Made by a program: the position numbers and the translations under genes
DNA from: Chlamydoabsidia padenii
Lineage: Eukaryota > Mucoromycota > Mucoromycetes > Mucorales > Cunninghamellaceae
Length of the DNA stretch: 64,000 nt
NCBI GenBank assembly: GCA_025330725.1
Contig: JAIWND010000006.1
Location: 1-64,000 of the forward strand
Reading direction: 5' to 3'
The notes under the pieces: generated by a model
Told to the model about the DNA's origin: nothing
The model's database searches: none
Seen by the model: only the letters and a program-made list of their open reading frames with translations
Shown: positions 49,263-61,140 of the stretch, one piece after another
Layout: each line of letters starts with the position of its first letter
How positions within the stretch are numbered: the stretch's first letter is position 1

Positions 49263-50712
49263 ATGGGTAGAAAAAAGATCAAGATTCAACCGATTGTTGA
49301 TAATCGCAATAGACAGGTAACTTGCTAGATCTCCTTTTACTTTTTTATTGGTTACTAAATTGATATTCTTCTCACTTTTTATAGGTCACCTTTTTGAAAC
49401 GGAAACATGGATTAATGAAGAAGGCTTATGAATTATCAGTTTTATGTAACTGTGAAGTAGCATTGATTGTTTTTAATCCAAAAGGTAAACTGGTACAATA
49501 TGCAAGCTCCGATATGGACCACATCTTGATGAAGTATACTGAGGTAAAAGACAAAGTTTTATGTAATAATGATAAACTAACTTGACTCTAATACATATAT
49601 GAATAGCACGGTGATCCATACGAAAGCAAGTCAAATAATGATGCAAGTATAATATAATAGAAATGACATAAATACTCGGATCACTAACTAGTATTTATAC
49701 ACAATAGTTTGATCACTCTAACGACACAGATGGCGGCAGTAAATCAAAGGATGATGATGGTGATGAATTGGATGACGATCAAGATGATGACGAAATAGAA
49801 GAAGGATACAACAATAGTAACAACAATCATAATCTCTCATCAATACCTCCTCCTCCTCATTCTGGCACTTCTTCTCAGGTAAGTCTTGGTTGATAAGGTG
49901 TAAATGGATTAGTGAAAGTTAATAGTTTCTTTCTTTAGGTATCAAGATCTATGCATTATATGGAAACACCACCAATTCCATCTCAATTACACCTGAATAC
50001 TCCACCACCTACTTTACACACCAATAGATCAACAACAGCTTCACCTAATCATCATCCCATTCAACAACAACAACAACAACAACAACAACACGGGACTTTG
50101 GCATCCAATTCTTCTCTTTTGCCACCAGATGGTTCACCATATCCAACGTATACTTCCATCCATCCACCTTCTTCATCATCGACAGCATCGTCATCATCAT
50201 CAACAACAACAACCATACCGAACTCAATGCCACCACCACCTCATTCGTCTATCATTACATCTGGAAGACTAAATAATGGTTCGGCAATAGGAACTGTATC
50301 TGCATCATTACCACCGACATCTATACCTTCATCCAATGGTCATCATCCTCATATCAACACCACTGTACCTTCACAAATGGGTCCTCCTTCACTGCCAAGT
50401 CCTTGGGTTTATTACAATTCATTCTATGATCAACCTGAATTACCAAGTCCATTGAATCTGTCAACACAACAGGCATCGACCACTTCTCAGCAGCAACATC
50501 AACAGCAGGCATTTCAGTGGCCTCCTCCACATCCTCCTCCTCCACATCATCATCATCACCATCCTCAACATCTGTCACATTCTCCACCTCCTCACCTTCA
50601 TCACCATCCTCCTCCTCCTCCTCCTCCTCAGCGTGGATATGATCATGGCAAACATGAATTTCCCACCTACGATCCTTCACTCACCAAAAAACAACGCTTT
50701 CCTACTACTTGA
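49263..50712 (+). CDS. MEF2-type MADS-box transcription factor (Rlm1/Smp1 group)
   Basis: The MADS domain is assembled from exons at 49263-49318 and about 49385-49542: [18 protein letters not shown] then [40 protein letters not shown] and [13 protein letters not shown]. The [14 protein letters not shown] signature and the following MEF2-like segment (HGDPYESKS) place it with type II MADS proteins. The third intron, 49644 onward, begins with GCAAGT and ends TAG, a GC-AG intron; reading on would stop after four codons. Acidic ([15 protein letters not shown]) and then Pro/His/Gln-rich low complexity follows to 50712, likely an activation region. Rlm1-type factors answer to the cell-wall-integrity MAP kinase; a corresponding docking motif was not identified. 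Confidence 0.92.
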
Positions 50713-51112
50713 TACTAGCTTCATTGTTAATTTAGTTATAGGTTTAATATATACATCAATAAAACTCTTTTTTTTTTTTTTATGATTGGTCTGTCTTTTT
50801 ATGGGCGGGTTGGGGTTCAAACTCAGAAGGAAGACCCTTAACAATGAATCTTTGGTCTGGTTTTATTTTTATATAATAGACTGGGACCCTTGATGATCCA
50901 TCGACTAGTGATTATAAGAAACATTCAGTTGATTCCAATACACCTTAATAAAATTATATTGTATAATATGTATCGCTCGTTTCAAGTTAGATTAAACATA
51001 ATAATGTGCATAGTCACTCGAAAAAGCGGAATTTGAAATATCCTTATCTTCTTAAAACGTGTGATTCATTTTTACCCCTCTCTTCTTCCTTAACTTCACT
51101 CTTTTTTACTTT
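50713..51112. other. MADS 3' flank and spacer
   Basis: AATAAAAC at 50758 probably serves 3' end formation. AGCGGAATTTGAAA at 51025-51038 is a motif copy about 75 bp before the decayed F-box frame. No gene is seen. Confidence 0.55.
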
Positions 51113-51890
51113 ATGGACAATTACGTTAAACGCCTTCCACCAGAATCGACCAAGTTGATCTTGGTTCATATTAATGCAATAACCGACCGCTTGGAATGTA
51201 CATTTGTTAGCAAATCCTTTTACGACGCGGCTAATCTCTTGGTGCACTAAAACAGATCACTGGATAATGACGATAAAAATCCCTGTTTTGAAAAGGTTTT
51301 CTCTGGTCTCACCATAATGCTCAACACCATATCAAGTCAATTCCGTATACGCCACATTGGTTTGACATATCGGGGTTCAGTCGACCAAAGTCAACTACTT
51401 ATTCGAACAAGTCCCCTTTGGTGGAAGGCCGTATGCTCTTTTATCATGGCGTATCTAATGATCAACTTGGAAATGCCCAGTGACAACTTTGGCAGTCTTG
51501 ACTCACAGCACTTGCACTATGGAGCCTCAACAAATTAACCGACCCAACAATTGTACCAATAGAACATCACTTCTTCTCAACCATAAAGAACTTTAACTGA
51601 TCCGGTGCTTACATGATATTGAATGAACCTACCCCTGAAAACAACTCAACTCTGCAACTGTTATTGGATCAATTCAATGGAAATCACCACTTGCCTTTAT
51701 CAATGTGACCAACTGACTGATTAAGTACACACTTGATATCAACAAGGACTTTATTCAACATCTTTTACCCACAAGCGACGACGATGACTCGAATAGTGGA
51801 TGTATCACCCCTTTTGACCTTATTGAACACATGCCATTGATGCTATTGATCTGTATATGAATGACAGATAATAAAGGTACTGTAATGATA
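51113..51890 (+). pseudogene. Decayed F-box/LRR gene
   Basis: The frame opens MDNYVKRLPPESTKLILVHI, NAITDRLECTFVSKSFYDAA, NLLVH and hits a stop at about 51248. This is the F-box pattern LPxE..LIL..I.....L.C..VSKSFYDAA. Downstream, parts of an LRR-like C-terminus remain open in different frames (LMINLEMPSDNFGSLDS, then LWSLNKLTDPTIVPIEHHFF and TLQLLLDQFNGNHHLPLS), separated by stops, so it is broken by at least one nonsense and one frame change. F-box proteins recruit substrates to SCF ubiquitin ligases; this copy is unlikely to. Confidence 0.6.
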
Positions 51891-52706
51891 ACTGGTATAC
51901 TTAACAACGATCTTACAAATGATAAATAGGGTAAAACTGGTGCATCTAAAATTTAGCTCAACTTGTTTGTAATGATAAGGATGATGGTATTGGTTTTGGC
52001 TCACCTGGTTTAGTTTAGTCTAGTTTAGGATATTATAGTGATAGGATGTACATTTGTTAATATAATAAAACAGTTGAATACGGGATCATACTATGTGTGT
52101 AGCTGTCTTTTTTGGTTTGGTTGGTTGATGTTTGCTGGAAAGTAATGTTATGGGGGACAGTTGAATAATACCAGTCTATCAAGTAATGTATTATGCAATA
52201 TGCAAGAAGTATCGAGGTTTGAATTATATCCGGATTTGGGTAAACTTCTTGTACAGGAAGAAGTATGTAGCAAACCAAACTGTCAGTGACTATTTTCAAA
52301 GTACTCTTATTACAAGTATATCCCATAGACTTTGAGTTCATCATATATAGGGCTCCTTTCGCGCAAATTATATATAAAGTTTCCTATTCACCTGAACACC
52401 GTCATCAACCAAAATCATAAAAAAGAGTATACAAAGTTTATTTTATTGATATTTACAAGGGATATGACAACTATTCTAATCAACTATACTAAAAAAAGAC
52501 AAAGTGTCCAATCCATACAAGTTGTCCCACATAATTCCATCCATTTCCTGTTTCAGATTGTCGTATTCGAAAATCCCCGAATAATATCTACTTCCTTCGT
52601 TTTCAATATCAAAGAAGGATAAGTGGTGATTGTGTCAAGGAGCCGTTGTATGTCTTTACAATGAAAGAGATTGTAAACGAGTTAGCTTTTTGCACGCCTT
52701 TACCAG
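51891..52706. other. Spacer between two decayed F-box genes
   Basis: It holds the tail-to-tail 3' flanks of the two relics. GGTTTAGTTTAGTCTAGTTTAGG at 52010-52030 is a short imperfect repeat. Nothing else is recognised. Confidence 0.5.
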
Positions 52707-53547
52707 TCATTCGATAGCAGGTACAGTGGTATCAAAATTCCTAGACAACTCCAGATGTTGTAGTTCGGGCATGGAGTCAGCGATGATATCCACTATGGTG
52801 TCGGTAACGTCACAATCGGATATAGCAAGTTTCTGAAGACAAGGTCGAGATATGATAAAGGGCATTAGGAGTTCAAGATGATTGGAATTATCCCGTTTGA
52901 TGGAAAAGTCATTCAACATGGGGAAGCAAGGTGAGAATTCATTGGCTGTTGGTAAAAATGGTCTAAAGGGATGTCCACCAAGATAATCAACACACCACAG
53001 ATCAAACGCCAATCGTTTCAACGAGAAGTTCTTCTGGCCAAGCAATACCATGAGAGTGATTCCTTTATTAGACTCTAATTTGAGATCACAAAGTTGAGGA
53101 CAGTAATCGGCCAAAGAGACTACACCGATATCAGTGATGTTTCCGCAACCATACAGCTTACACTGTTTCAATTTGGGACACCGTCTGGCCATGCGCATAA
53201 AGTAAGAGATTCCACCAAGGGAGTGTAGCCCAGTAGTGAGACGATATCCTTCACCAAGTCGCCAGGTGCAAATTCAAGTTTGCGCACATACTGACCAAGA
53301 GGATGAGAGCAAAGTTGTGGAGAGTTGTGATTAAATCGTAGACTAGCCAAAAGTTGGTGAGTCAAGATTAGATTTAGATGCCGTATCCATTTATTCTTTT
53401 TGCTGGTGCATTCCATAATTGCTTGTTCGTCACCATGTACCAACTTCTGTTGATTAAGCCAAGTTGATAGAGATTTGTTGTCGTTCCGGGAAGAAAGGCC
53501 AAGATTTAGTATATCACTTCGTTAGGGAGCTGGTTAAAGTAAGCCAT
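52707..53547 (-). pseudogene. Decayed F-box/LRR gene, opposite strand
   Basis: From ATG 53547 the sequence reads MAYFNQLPNEVIY and then a stop, followed in frame by ILAFLPGTTTNLYQLGLINR, SWYMVTNKQLWNAP: a clear F-box with one nonsense codon. The LRR part follows in shifted frames: KWIRHLNLILTHQLLASLRF, PLGQYVRKLEFAPGDLVKD, TPLVESLTL, then after another shift ARRCPKLKQCKLYGCGNITD, VVSLADYCPQLCDLKLESNK, RPCLQKLAISDCDVTDTIVD and MPELQHLELSRNFD. At least one stop and two frameshifts make it a pseudogene. Upstream sits a 72-base A run and then a perfect dispersed-motif copy. Confidence 0.7.
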
Positions 53548-53586
53548 ATAAAGTGGATTGAAGGTAGAAGAATGTGGTCAATGACA

Positions 53587-53589
<3 letters not shown>

Positions 53590-53661
<72 letters not shown>
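53590..53661 (+). repeat. 72-base adenine homopolymer
   Basis: The longest of eleven A or T runs of 22 bases or more in this window. It separates the relic F-box start from its motif copy. Exact length may be a sequencing estimate. Confidence 0.8.
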
Positions 53662-53665
<4 letters not shown>

Positions 53666-54149
53666 GGGGAAGAGAGTTGTTTGAGAGGAGCCCCGCCTTT
53701 TTCAATCACTTCACTGTCGGGATTTGAATAATTTGTCACACAAAGGGGGCGAATACACCTAAACAAATAGACTTCATTCCAAGACATCATCAATCAATCA
53801 AACAGTTTTATTTTGGTGGGGTATATAAAAGACGAGTAAAAGTGTAATATTGAGTGTAAAAAAGTATATAAACCGGGGTTTTCATTAGATAATGCTTTGA
53901 TTTCCTTGTGTTTTACAGCCACCTTGCTTTTTCGATGTCAGGAACCAAATTATATCCTTTAACACTGATATGTATTACTCAAGTGCTAATCCACACCACC
54001 CTTTCACACTATATATCATTATACATACTGCTGCTGCAAAGAGCACACTTTTAAACGATGAAAACTGAAGCTGAAAATAGAAATTCCTGCAGATTGACAT
54101 TTTGAATCGCCGCTTTACATTAACATCATGCCCTTTATCCTAGTACTGT

Positions 54150-54262
54150 ATATATATATATATATATATAGATGTTATATATAATATGCTATATATATAT
54201 AGATGTTATATATAATATGCTATATATATATAGATGTTATATATAATATGCTATATATATAC
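54150..54262. repeat. 31-bp AT-rich tandem repeat, three copies
   Basis: GATGTTATATATAATATGCT recurs at 54171, 54202 and 54233, an exact 31-base period, joined by (TA)n. Units are nearly identical and strongly self-complementary. Confidence 0.85.
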
Positions 54263-54576
54263 ACTACACTCAATCATTCAAGATTAATACAAGTCTTCTC
54301 ATTAGATGGTCAAATGTAAAGGGACACACTTTATAACATAGACAATCATTCCTAATACACAAAAGATTACCTATTTATTTCATTGTTTATTGTTTGATCA
54401 AGTTGGTTATTAAAAAGCAATGTAAGACAGGGGGGGGGACAAAGATATACTAAGGTGGGATAGCTATTATTAAGTTTCATTCAGTAAAGTTAAAAAAGAG
54501 TGGGGAAGATATAAGGTGTAAGAGTGATAGTAAGTAAAAGTTAGTTTTGCAAAGCAGTGATTGGTGACAGTATAAA

Positions 54577-55721
54577 TCAGTTCGCGGTATCAGACGCAGG
54601 TGTTTCTTCACTACCAGACGGCTTGTGTTGTTGTCGAGATGCATTGATGGCAGCTGTGACACTTCCTTGTTTGAATGCTGGTTCACCGGTGTACACCTTT
54701 GGTAGTTGATCCTTGTCGATAGTCTTTTGCAATGTGTCGAGTATGTCGTTACTAGAAGCAAAAACAAAAACAAAAACAAAAATTAAATTTAGTCACTAAA
54801 AGATTGTTTTTCTTCTTCATCATACTTACTTTGAGCATACAACAAACTTCTTTACCGTGGCTTCGGGTAGTAAAGGTCGAATCAAGCTAAAGATTTTACT
54901 ATTTTAAAAAAGTTAGAGAGAGAGAGAGAGATCCGATGATTATTTTTTTTGGAGTATAATTTGATTACCTTCCCCACCAGGGTACATTTACAAAGAATTT
55001 GATGGCCAACATTTCAGGATAGTTATCTTGAAGCACCTTGATAATTTCTTTAGTGGCTGCTTTGGCATTTGCTGATCGGCCAAACATGGAAGCACCTTTG
55101 TAATCATGCACTTGAATCATAGAGTCCACATTGACAAAGTCGACCAGTTTCACACTTTGTTCCATCAACTGTAATCGCCATCGAATAAACCTACAATACC
55201 ATAAAATTAATAATCCCCCTTTTTTTTTTCCATCGTCATTTCTTTTGATACTTACGTTTGTACGTTCCCAAATACCTTGTCTTGATCAATGTCACCATAA
55301 AAGTTGTAGCATACTGGACGTCCTGTCTTGTCGTGTCCATGAGTGAAGCCAATAGTATTAAACAGGTCATTATCAAAGATTTCATTCAACAATTCATCCG
55401 CCTTGAATTCTTTTCGCCATTTGAGACTATCAACGAGCATCTTTCGAGCTTCAATAAAAGACAGATCACTATGTCATAGGAAGAGAGTTTAATATAATAA
55501 TTGATAGAGAGAAGTAAGGTTACTTACCGAGCACGCAAGAATTTGACCAAGATAACATCCAAACGTTCGTCGGTGGAGTCTTTATCTAATGCCACACCCC
55601 ATAAAGTATAAATGTCTTCGGACCCAAATGCTTCTTGATGGATAGTTGGTAAGTCTTGTTTGAGTTTAGCCACACCTTCGGTTTCTTCTGGTTTGAAGTC
55701 TTTTACAAATTGATTGGTCAT
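54577..55721 (-). CDS. SFH5: Sec14-like phosphatidylinositol transfer protein, SFH5 type
   Basis: Six or so exons, about 290 residues. The start MTNQFVKDFKPEETEG at 55721 is followed by the Sec14 N-terminal helices (LWGVALDKDST, LDVILVKFLRARDLSFIEAR, KMLVDSLKWRKEF). The CRAL-TRIO lipid-binding domain reads IGFTHGHDKTGRPVCYNFYG, FIRWRLQLMEQSV, FVNVDSMIQVHDYKG, IKVLQDNYPEMLAIKFFVNV, PWWGSKIFSLIRPLLPEATV and KKFVVCSNNDILDTL. The WGV..D and PWWG-SKIF features are those of yeast Sfh5, which moves phosphatidylinositol and can bind haem. A Gln/Ser tail (ASRQQHKPSGSEETPASDT) ends it. It diverges from ribonucleotide reductase R2 across 268 bp. Confidence 0.9.
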
Positions 55722-55989
55722 TATTTTGAGAGAGAGAGAGAGAGAGAGAGAGGAAGAAGGGCGGGGTTTAGGAAATCTCAAAATTCCAGGTAGGGGCTAC
55801 AAAGTACATTTCACATCCCGCTTCAAGTCCAATTGAACATACTTCACCAACCGCAGATTTTTCAAACGCGGTTTTATTAATTTTTTTTCTTTGTCGAGTC
55901 ACGTCTTTTTTTGAAAAAGTTATAAAAAAAAGGACATTCTCGCACCTTTCTTTCCTCTTCTTCTCATTTTATATATCAACTACCTCACC
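55722..55989. promoter_or_regulatory. Divergent SFH5-R2 promoter with E2F-like sites
   Basis: CACATCCCGCTTCAAG at 55812-55827 is a motif variant, and AAACGCGGTTTT at 55862-55873 is an MCB/E2F-like near-palindrome. Both suit S-phase control of R2. A GA microsatellite lies at 55731-55751. Confidence 0.5.
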
Positions 55990-56574
55990 ATGTCTGTCTC
56001 TGAAGCTACTGCACAACTCGACCAATTGACTCTCAAGCATAAGCGTCCTTCTCGTGAAAGTGAAAAGGACGAAGAAATCCTCCGTGAAAACACTCGCCGC
56101 TTCTGTCTATTCCCTATCAAGTATCACGAAGTAAGTTGTCAACCCTACTTGAACCCCTTTTTATGTCATACTAATAACTCTCTCTCTCTTTTTACTAGAT
56201 TTGGCAATTCTACAAGAAGCATGAAGCATCCTTCTGGACTGCCGAAGAAATTGATCTGTCCAAAGACACCAACGATTGGGAAAACAAGATGAATGATGAT
56301 GAACGCTACTTTATCTCTCATGTCCTGGCCTTCTTTGCAAGTTCCGATGGTATTGTCAATGAAAACTTGGTGCAAAACTTTATGGATGAAGTCAAGATCG
56401 CTGAAGCCAAATGCTTTTATGGATTCCAAATTATGATTGAAAATATCCACGCCGAAACCTATAGCTTACTTATTGACACTTATATCAAGGACCCTGTTGA
56501 AAAAGAAAACTTGTTTGATGCCATTGAAACCAGTAAGTAGGGAAAAAAAAGGGGGGGGGATGTGATGTGTCTAA

Positions 56575-56615
<41 letters not shown>

Positions 56616-57191
56616 CTAGTTCCTTGCATCAAGAAAAAGGCAGATTGGGCTTTCCGATGGATCAGTGGTAACGAATCCTTTGCTGAACGACTTGTCGCCT
56701 TTGCTGCTGTGGAAGGTATCTTCTTTTCTGGTGCGTTTGCTTCCATCTTTTGGCTCAAGAAACGTGGATTGATGCCGGGACTCACCTTCTCCAACGAATT
56801 GATCAGTCGTGACGAAGGCCTACACACTGACTTTGCCTGTTTGTTATTCAACCATCTCCAACACCAACCTCATCCTTCTCGTATCCTTGAAATCATTGTC
56901 GAAGCCGTGGCGATTGAACAAGAATTCTTGACGGATGCTCTTCCTGTGGCTCTCATCGGTATGAATTCCAAATTGATGTGTCAATATATCGAATTCGTGG
57001 CGGATCGTCTCCTCGTGGCTCTTGGTCAAGACAAGCATTACAACTCCACCAATCCCTTTGATTTTATGGATCTGATCTCTCTTCAAGGCAAGACAAACTT
57101 TTTTGAAAAACGGGTGTCGGATTATCAACGTGCTGGTGTGATGAACAAGTCTCCTGAAGAAAAGAACTTTACTTTGGATGCAGACTTTTAG
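55990..57191 (+). CDS. RNR2: Ribonucleotide reductase small subunit R2
   Basis: Three exons (55990-56130, 56199-56532, 56620-57191) encode 348 residues. Conserved elements of class Ia R2 are in order: [14 protein letters not shown] (iron ligand Asp), [39 protein letters not shown] (radical-site Tyr and diiron Glu/His), [60 protein letters not shown] (Glu, His ligands) and [14 protein letters not shown]. The end NFTLDADF is the heptapeptide that docks on R1. It supplies the tyrosyl radical for making dNTPs. The second intron starts GTAAGTAG and contains a G9 run and a 32-base T run. All iron ligands are present, so this is the active R2 rather than a Rnr4-like partner. Confidence 0.96.
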
Positions 57192-57616
57192 ATCTCCCCT
57201 CCCCCACTTCTCACTCTCTCATTATTAGTTACCATACATACACATACATTTACTTTTTTAAAACTCTCCCCCATTCTTTACTCTTCTTTTTTTTTTAAGT
57301 ATACACATAATCATATTTTTCTATCCATCATGTTGTTTATATCCCCCTCTCTTTGCCCCTATTTATACTTAACAATATAATAATAAAAAAAAAACTTTAT
57401 AATTTATGCATCCATAATTTCTAATAACCAGTTTTATTTTATTTGACAACAATGACTATTACTAATTAATACAACTATACAAAATTCGACTTGGATTGCA
57501 GATTACCCAAACACATTAAACAATAGAGATATAAAAAGGGGAATAAACAATATATCATTTATTATCTGTTACTATATACATACATAATCGATAGATTCTA
57601 TCTTGTTGGATTCAAG
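57192..57616. other. Convergent spacer between R2 and XPD
   Basis: R2 3' flank with AATAATAAAAA near 57378, then A/T-rich sequence. No gene. Confidence 0.7.
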
Positions 57617-58058
57617 TTAGTTGAGAGCAGTCGTCACCTTCTTTTGCCGGTTTTCAATATCCTTGATGGTCCATAGAGAGACGCCTGTTTGGTTGCTTTC
57701 AATAGGTTGTGCCATTGTCCGTAAGAATTTCTTTGCAATACCAATAGCCATATCCGTCGATAGATTGGTGGACGCTTCTGTCATATATTGGTTGATCCAC
57801 TTTGGTAACTTGGCCCGTTTATCGGCTCGAGCAAATCGCTATAATAACAAATGTTAATGACAAATCAGATCCACTATTCATTAATCACATTACCTTGTCT
57901 GCAAAGACCATCAATCCATAGTCTGTTTTCCCCCGAAGCACTCGCCCCACGCATTGAGCTGCATGACGCATGGCATCGAATGTCAAAAAATCATTTTCCC
58001 GGATGTGGTGATTGTCCCGCAAGTACTCCAATCGTGCCTAACAAAATAATAATGTATA

Positions 58059-58100
<42 letters not shown>

Positions 58101-58912
58101 AAGATGTTAGGAAGTCATCTATTGCATTTCCATCAACATCATCATCATTTACCTTTAGAATTCTTGATTCTGTGTACTGGTAAGGTATGCCAAACATCAG
58201 CACAGCACGGCCATAGTTATGATCAAAATCGATCCCTTCAGATACTTTTCCCCGAGCCACCGATAGTAAAATAGCCCCTCGACCATTATCACAAGCCTTG
58301 CGATAGTTAGCTAGTGCTAAACTGGTTTCAGCAGCATCTGGTGTTTCCACAAATATCAGTTTATGTTTCCATGCTTCGTTTAGAATGCCCTAGATAGAGA
58401 TGATTTAATTTTATTGTCCCCTAATGCATTTTCTCTTTGAAATCTTACCATGTCGTTCCACATTGACACAATTTGCTCCATGTAGAGATAACTTGGGAAG
58501 AAGCATACAACACCATCGGGTACAATCTTGGCGAATTCCACCATGATCTGTCCAAAATTTCGGACAACTGCAGGATCATTACGGACTTCGAATTTTGAGC
58601 TTACTGCCACTTGATCGGATCCACGAGTAATAACCTAAGGAAGAGAGAAAGAAAGAGAGACATGTTAGTATAAAGTCAATCCTTAGTACAATGATTGCGG
58701 GTAATTACCATTGGCAAAAAACAGTTTCGGGTGAGAGTCATGGCATAACTTTCTTGCACGACAGCCTGGAAGTCTAGCATTTTAGGATACATATCCAAAG
58801 GAGACAGAGTACCAGATGTGATGACTACCGTACTGAATCGTTCAAACACCGGTCGAATAGCAATCGCAGCATCCAAACAACTAACAATATCATCATCATC
58901 ATAATGTTAATA

Positions 58913-58943
<31 letters not shown>

Positions 58944-60978
58944 GAAGGCTGATCGATCCAATTTACTTACGTGAAATGCAATACTGGGTTGGGTATCGTC
59001 GCCATATCCGATTCAAAGGGTTCGAGAATAAGTAAGAATCCTATCCAAGAGATCAAGCAATATAGTGAATTAATAACAGCATTCAATGATGTTTCCTTTC
59101 GCTTATTACCTTTATCATATGTTGCTACCAGAGTGGCGAATGCCGCAATACGTTGTAGACTTGAGTAATGTTCCAGATCAGTCAATTCCAGAGTCCTCAC
59201 CAGAGAGGTCAGTCGTTCAGCACAAAATCGCAGTGGTTTCCGATCAATAAATGTAACGTCCTTCAAGTGCTGTAAAAAGGAAACAGGGTTTTCCGCCACT
59301 ACATGCATGACTCGCATTCTTGTCTATTATGAAATACAAAATGGAGAGATCAGTTTGAGTGAGTATATATACATGTGGATGGGGTTCCTTTTCACTTACT
59401 TTGAGATATTCGATGAATCGCCGCAGGAATGCGACAAAATGTTCTGCGCGCCGGATATTACCAGGGACAGCTTCTTTTAACAAATCATCAGGAAGTACCG
59501 GATTGGCCATAAAAGTATCTTCATCTCTTGCTGCACTAGCATCCCGTAGTCCTAAAGAAAGGAAAAAAAAAAAAGGTTATTTGTCAAAGTATTATGTGAT
59601 GCTATCATTACCTTCAACCAGTTTAGAGTATTCGTTTTCAAGTTTTTGTCGATCCGTTTTCTTGATTCTATTGTAAACATACACAGAAAAAGAAATTGTT
59701 AGTATATCGGATGACCCTTCGTATATGATACTTACTCTGTGATCCGGTCCGCCAAAAGCCCAACACTTCTTGCCCCTGCATCCAGGATAGGTCGAGTAAG
59801 ATCAATACTGAGTGATTCGATACACACGTTATCTATTAAAAGTAAAAAGTATTAATATACTGCCTTTTTTTCATATTACTACCCAAGAGGCTTACCGATG
59901 TTATGTGCTTCGTCAAACACCACTATGCAATCTTTGGACATTTCTTTAGAGACGAGTTCGGCAACTTTGGGATCAAGCATATAATGATAAGAAAAGATTA
60001 CCACATTGGCAAAAGGCAGCTACATTATAAATTATTATTAATAAAAAGTCAGTCAACTGATCATCAAGTCATAATGGATTATTCTTTTTTCACTTACCGT
60101 TTGTCGAACAAGATAGTATGGACAAAAGTTCATTTTTTTCCCATAAGCCTTCAATTCCTCCAGAGTGTAAACACCACTTGGGATGGGTTTGGGTGATGGT
60201 GTCGCTTCTAGTTGTTCATAAAAGTTGCATAGTTCGATAGAGGTGTCTATTTCCATTGTTGTATCCTGTTCTTGTTCACCACGTTTTGATTTCCCCGCCT
60301 TGGCACGGACCCAGCTTGCTGTCATGTCGCGACATTTAGAATCCACCAACTTGCCCTTCTTTTCTTTGGATACGGTAGGATGTAAACAAAGGTTCTTTCT
60401 TGAGGTCAAGCCGAGTCCAAAGAAATCTTCCACCAGTCCTTCTTTTCGTCTGTATTCCATCAAGTGATCCAATTCCGCAAGAGCTTTTTCGATTTCGGGT
60501 ACTGTTCGTGAGCAATATACTAGTTTTCGATGTTGTTCAGGGTATTGCTAAAGAAGAGAGAGAGAGAGAGCAAAAGTGAGTTTAGTATCTGGGTGTGAAT
60601 ATATCGTAGAGGCTGCGGTTACCATTTGATAGGCGACAATCAAGGATAATAGAGATACCGTCTTTCCAGTTCCTGAAGGCATTTCAAGAACGCAATGACC
60701 CTACAACGAAAGTAAAAAATAAAAAATAAAAAAAAGAGTGAGTTCATGTTCATTAAAGAAAGGTATGTATATGTATGGTGACTTGCCTGTGCATCCAATG
60801 ACTTTTTCAAATCACACATGTATTGGTACTGTTCAGGATATATCTTGTCATAAGGGAAGTGGACTGGAAGATCGTCGATATAAAAGCTGGACACGTCAAT
60901 ATCAATGGTCAAGAGAATGAGTGAGTTAGTTATATATTATCATTTGTTGTTTGTTAGATATATGGTTTATTACATCAT
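57617..60978 (-). CDS. RAD3: TFIIH DNA helicase XPD/Rad3
   Basis: About ten exons, nearly collinear with yeast Rad3. [20 protein letters not shown] opens the protein; the Walker A is [18 protein letters not shown]. All four iron-sulphur cysteines are present: [27 protein letters not shown] and [11 protein letters not shown]. The helicase box is [13 protein letters not shown]. Later motifs: [56 protein letters not shown] and [20 protein letters not shown]. The end is [20 protein letters not shown]. It opens DNA for nucleotide-excision repair and supports transcription as part of TFIIH. The start is proposed at 60978, where ATG-AT is spliced to C-TTT-TAT to give MIFYIDDL, matching yeast MKFYIDDL; the alternative is the Met at 60912 with ten extra residues. 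Confidence 0.93.
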
Positions 60979-61140
60979 GATAATGGAGACAGGAGTGAAT
61001 GTTGATTGGCTGATAGAGTTGATTCCACCTTTTCAGTGAAGAAAATAGAGCGGAAGAGAAGGGTGCTTTCAAAGGAGGCCCTATTTTCTAGCTTTATCAA
61101 AATGTGACGCCTCTTAAAATTAAAGACCCGCATAACAGCA

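Larger units (their letters stand above)
53548..54576. other. Spacer with long A run and 31-bp repeats
   Basis: A 72-base A run at 53590-53661, the motif copy GTCGGGATTTGAATA at 53716-53730, and three copies of a 31-bp AT-rich unit at about 54150-54262. No gene is supported. Confidence 0.65.

Noticed and set aside
50810..50835. GGGGTTCAAACTC as part of a tRNA
   Set aside because: Stem pairing of a T-arm fails and no upstream A-box is present.
52707..53443. Intact LRR gene with two exons
   Set aside because: The junction near 53180 lacks splice signals and the F-box part contains an in-frame stop, so a pseudogene is the simpler reading.
53590..53661. A72 run as the poly(A) tail of a retrocopy
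   Set aside because: The adjacent F-box relic reads towards the other side, so the run lies 5' of it, and no target-site duplication is visible.
53464..53727. Poly-lysine and poly-phenylalanine frames over the 72-base A run
   Set aside because: Pure homopolymer translation, no coding evidence.
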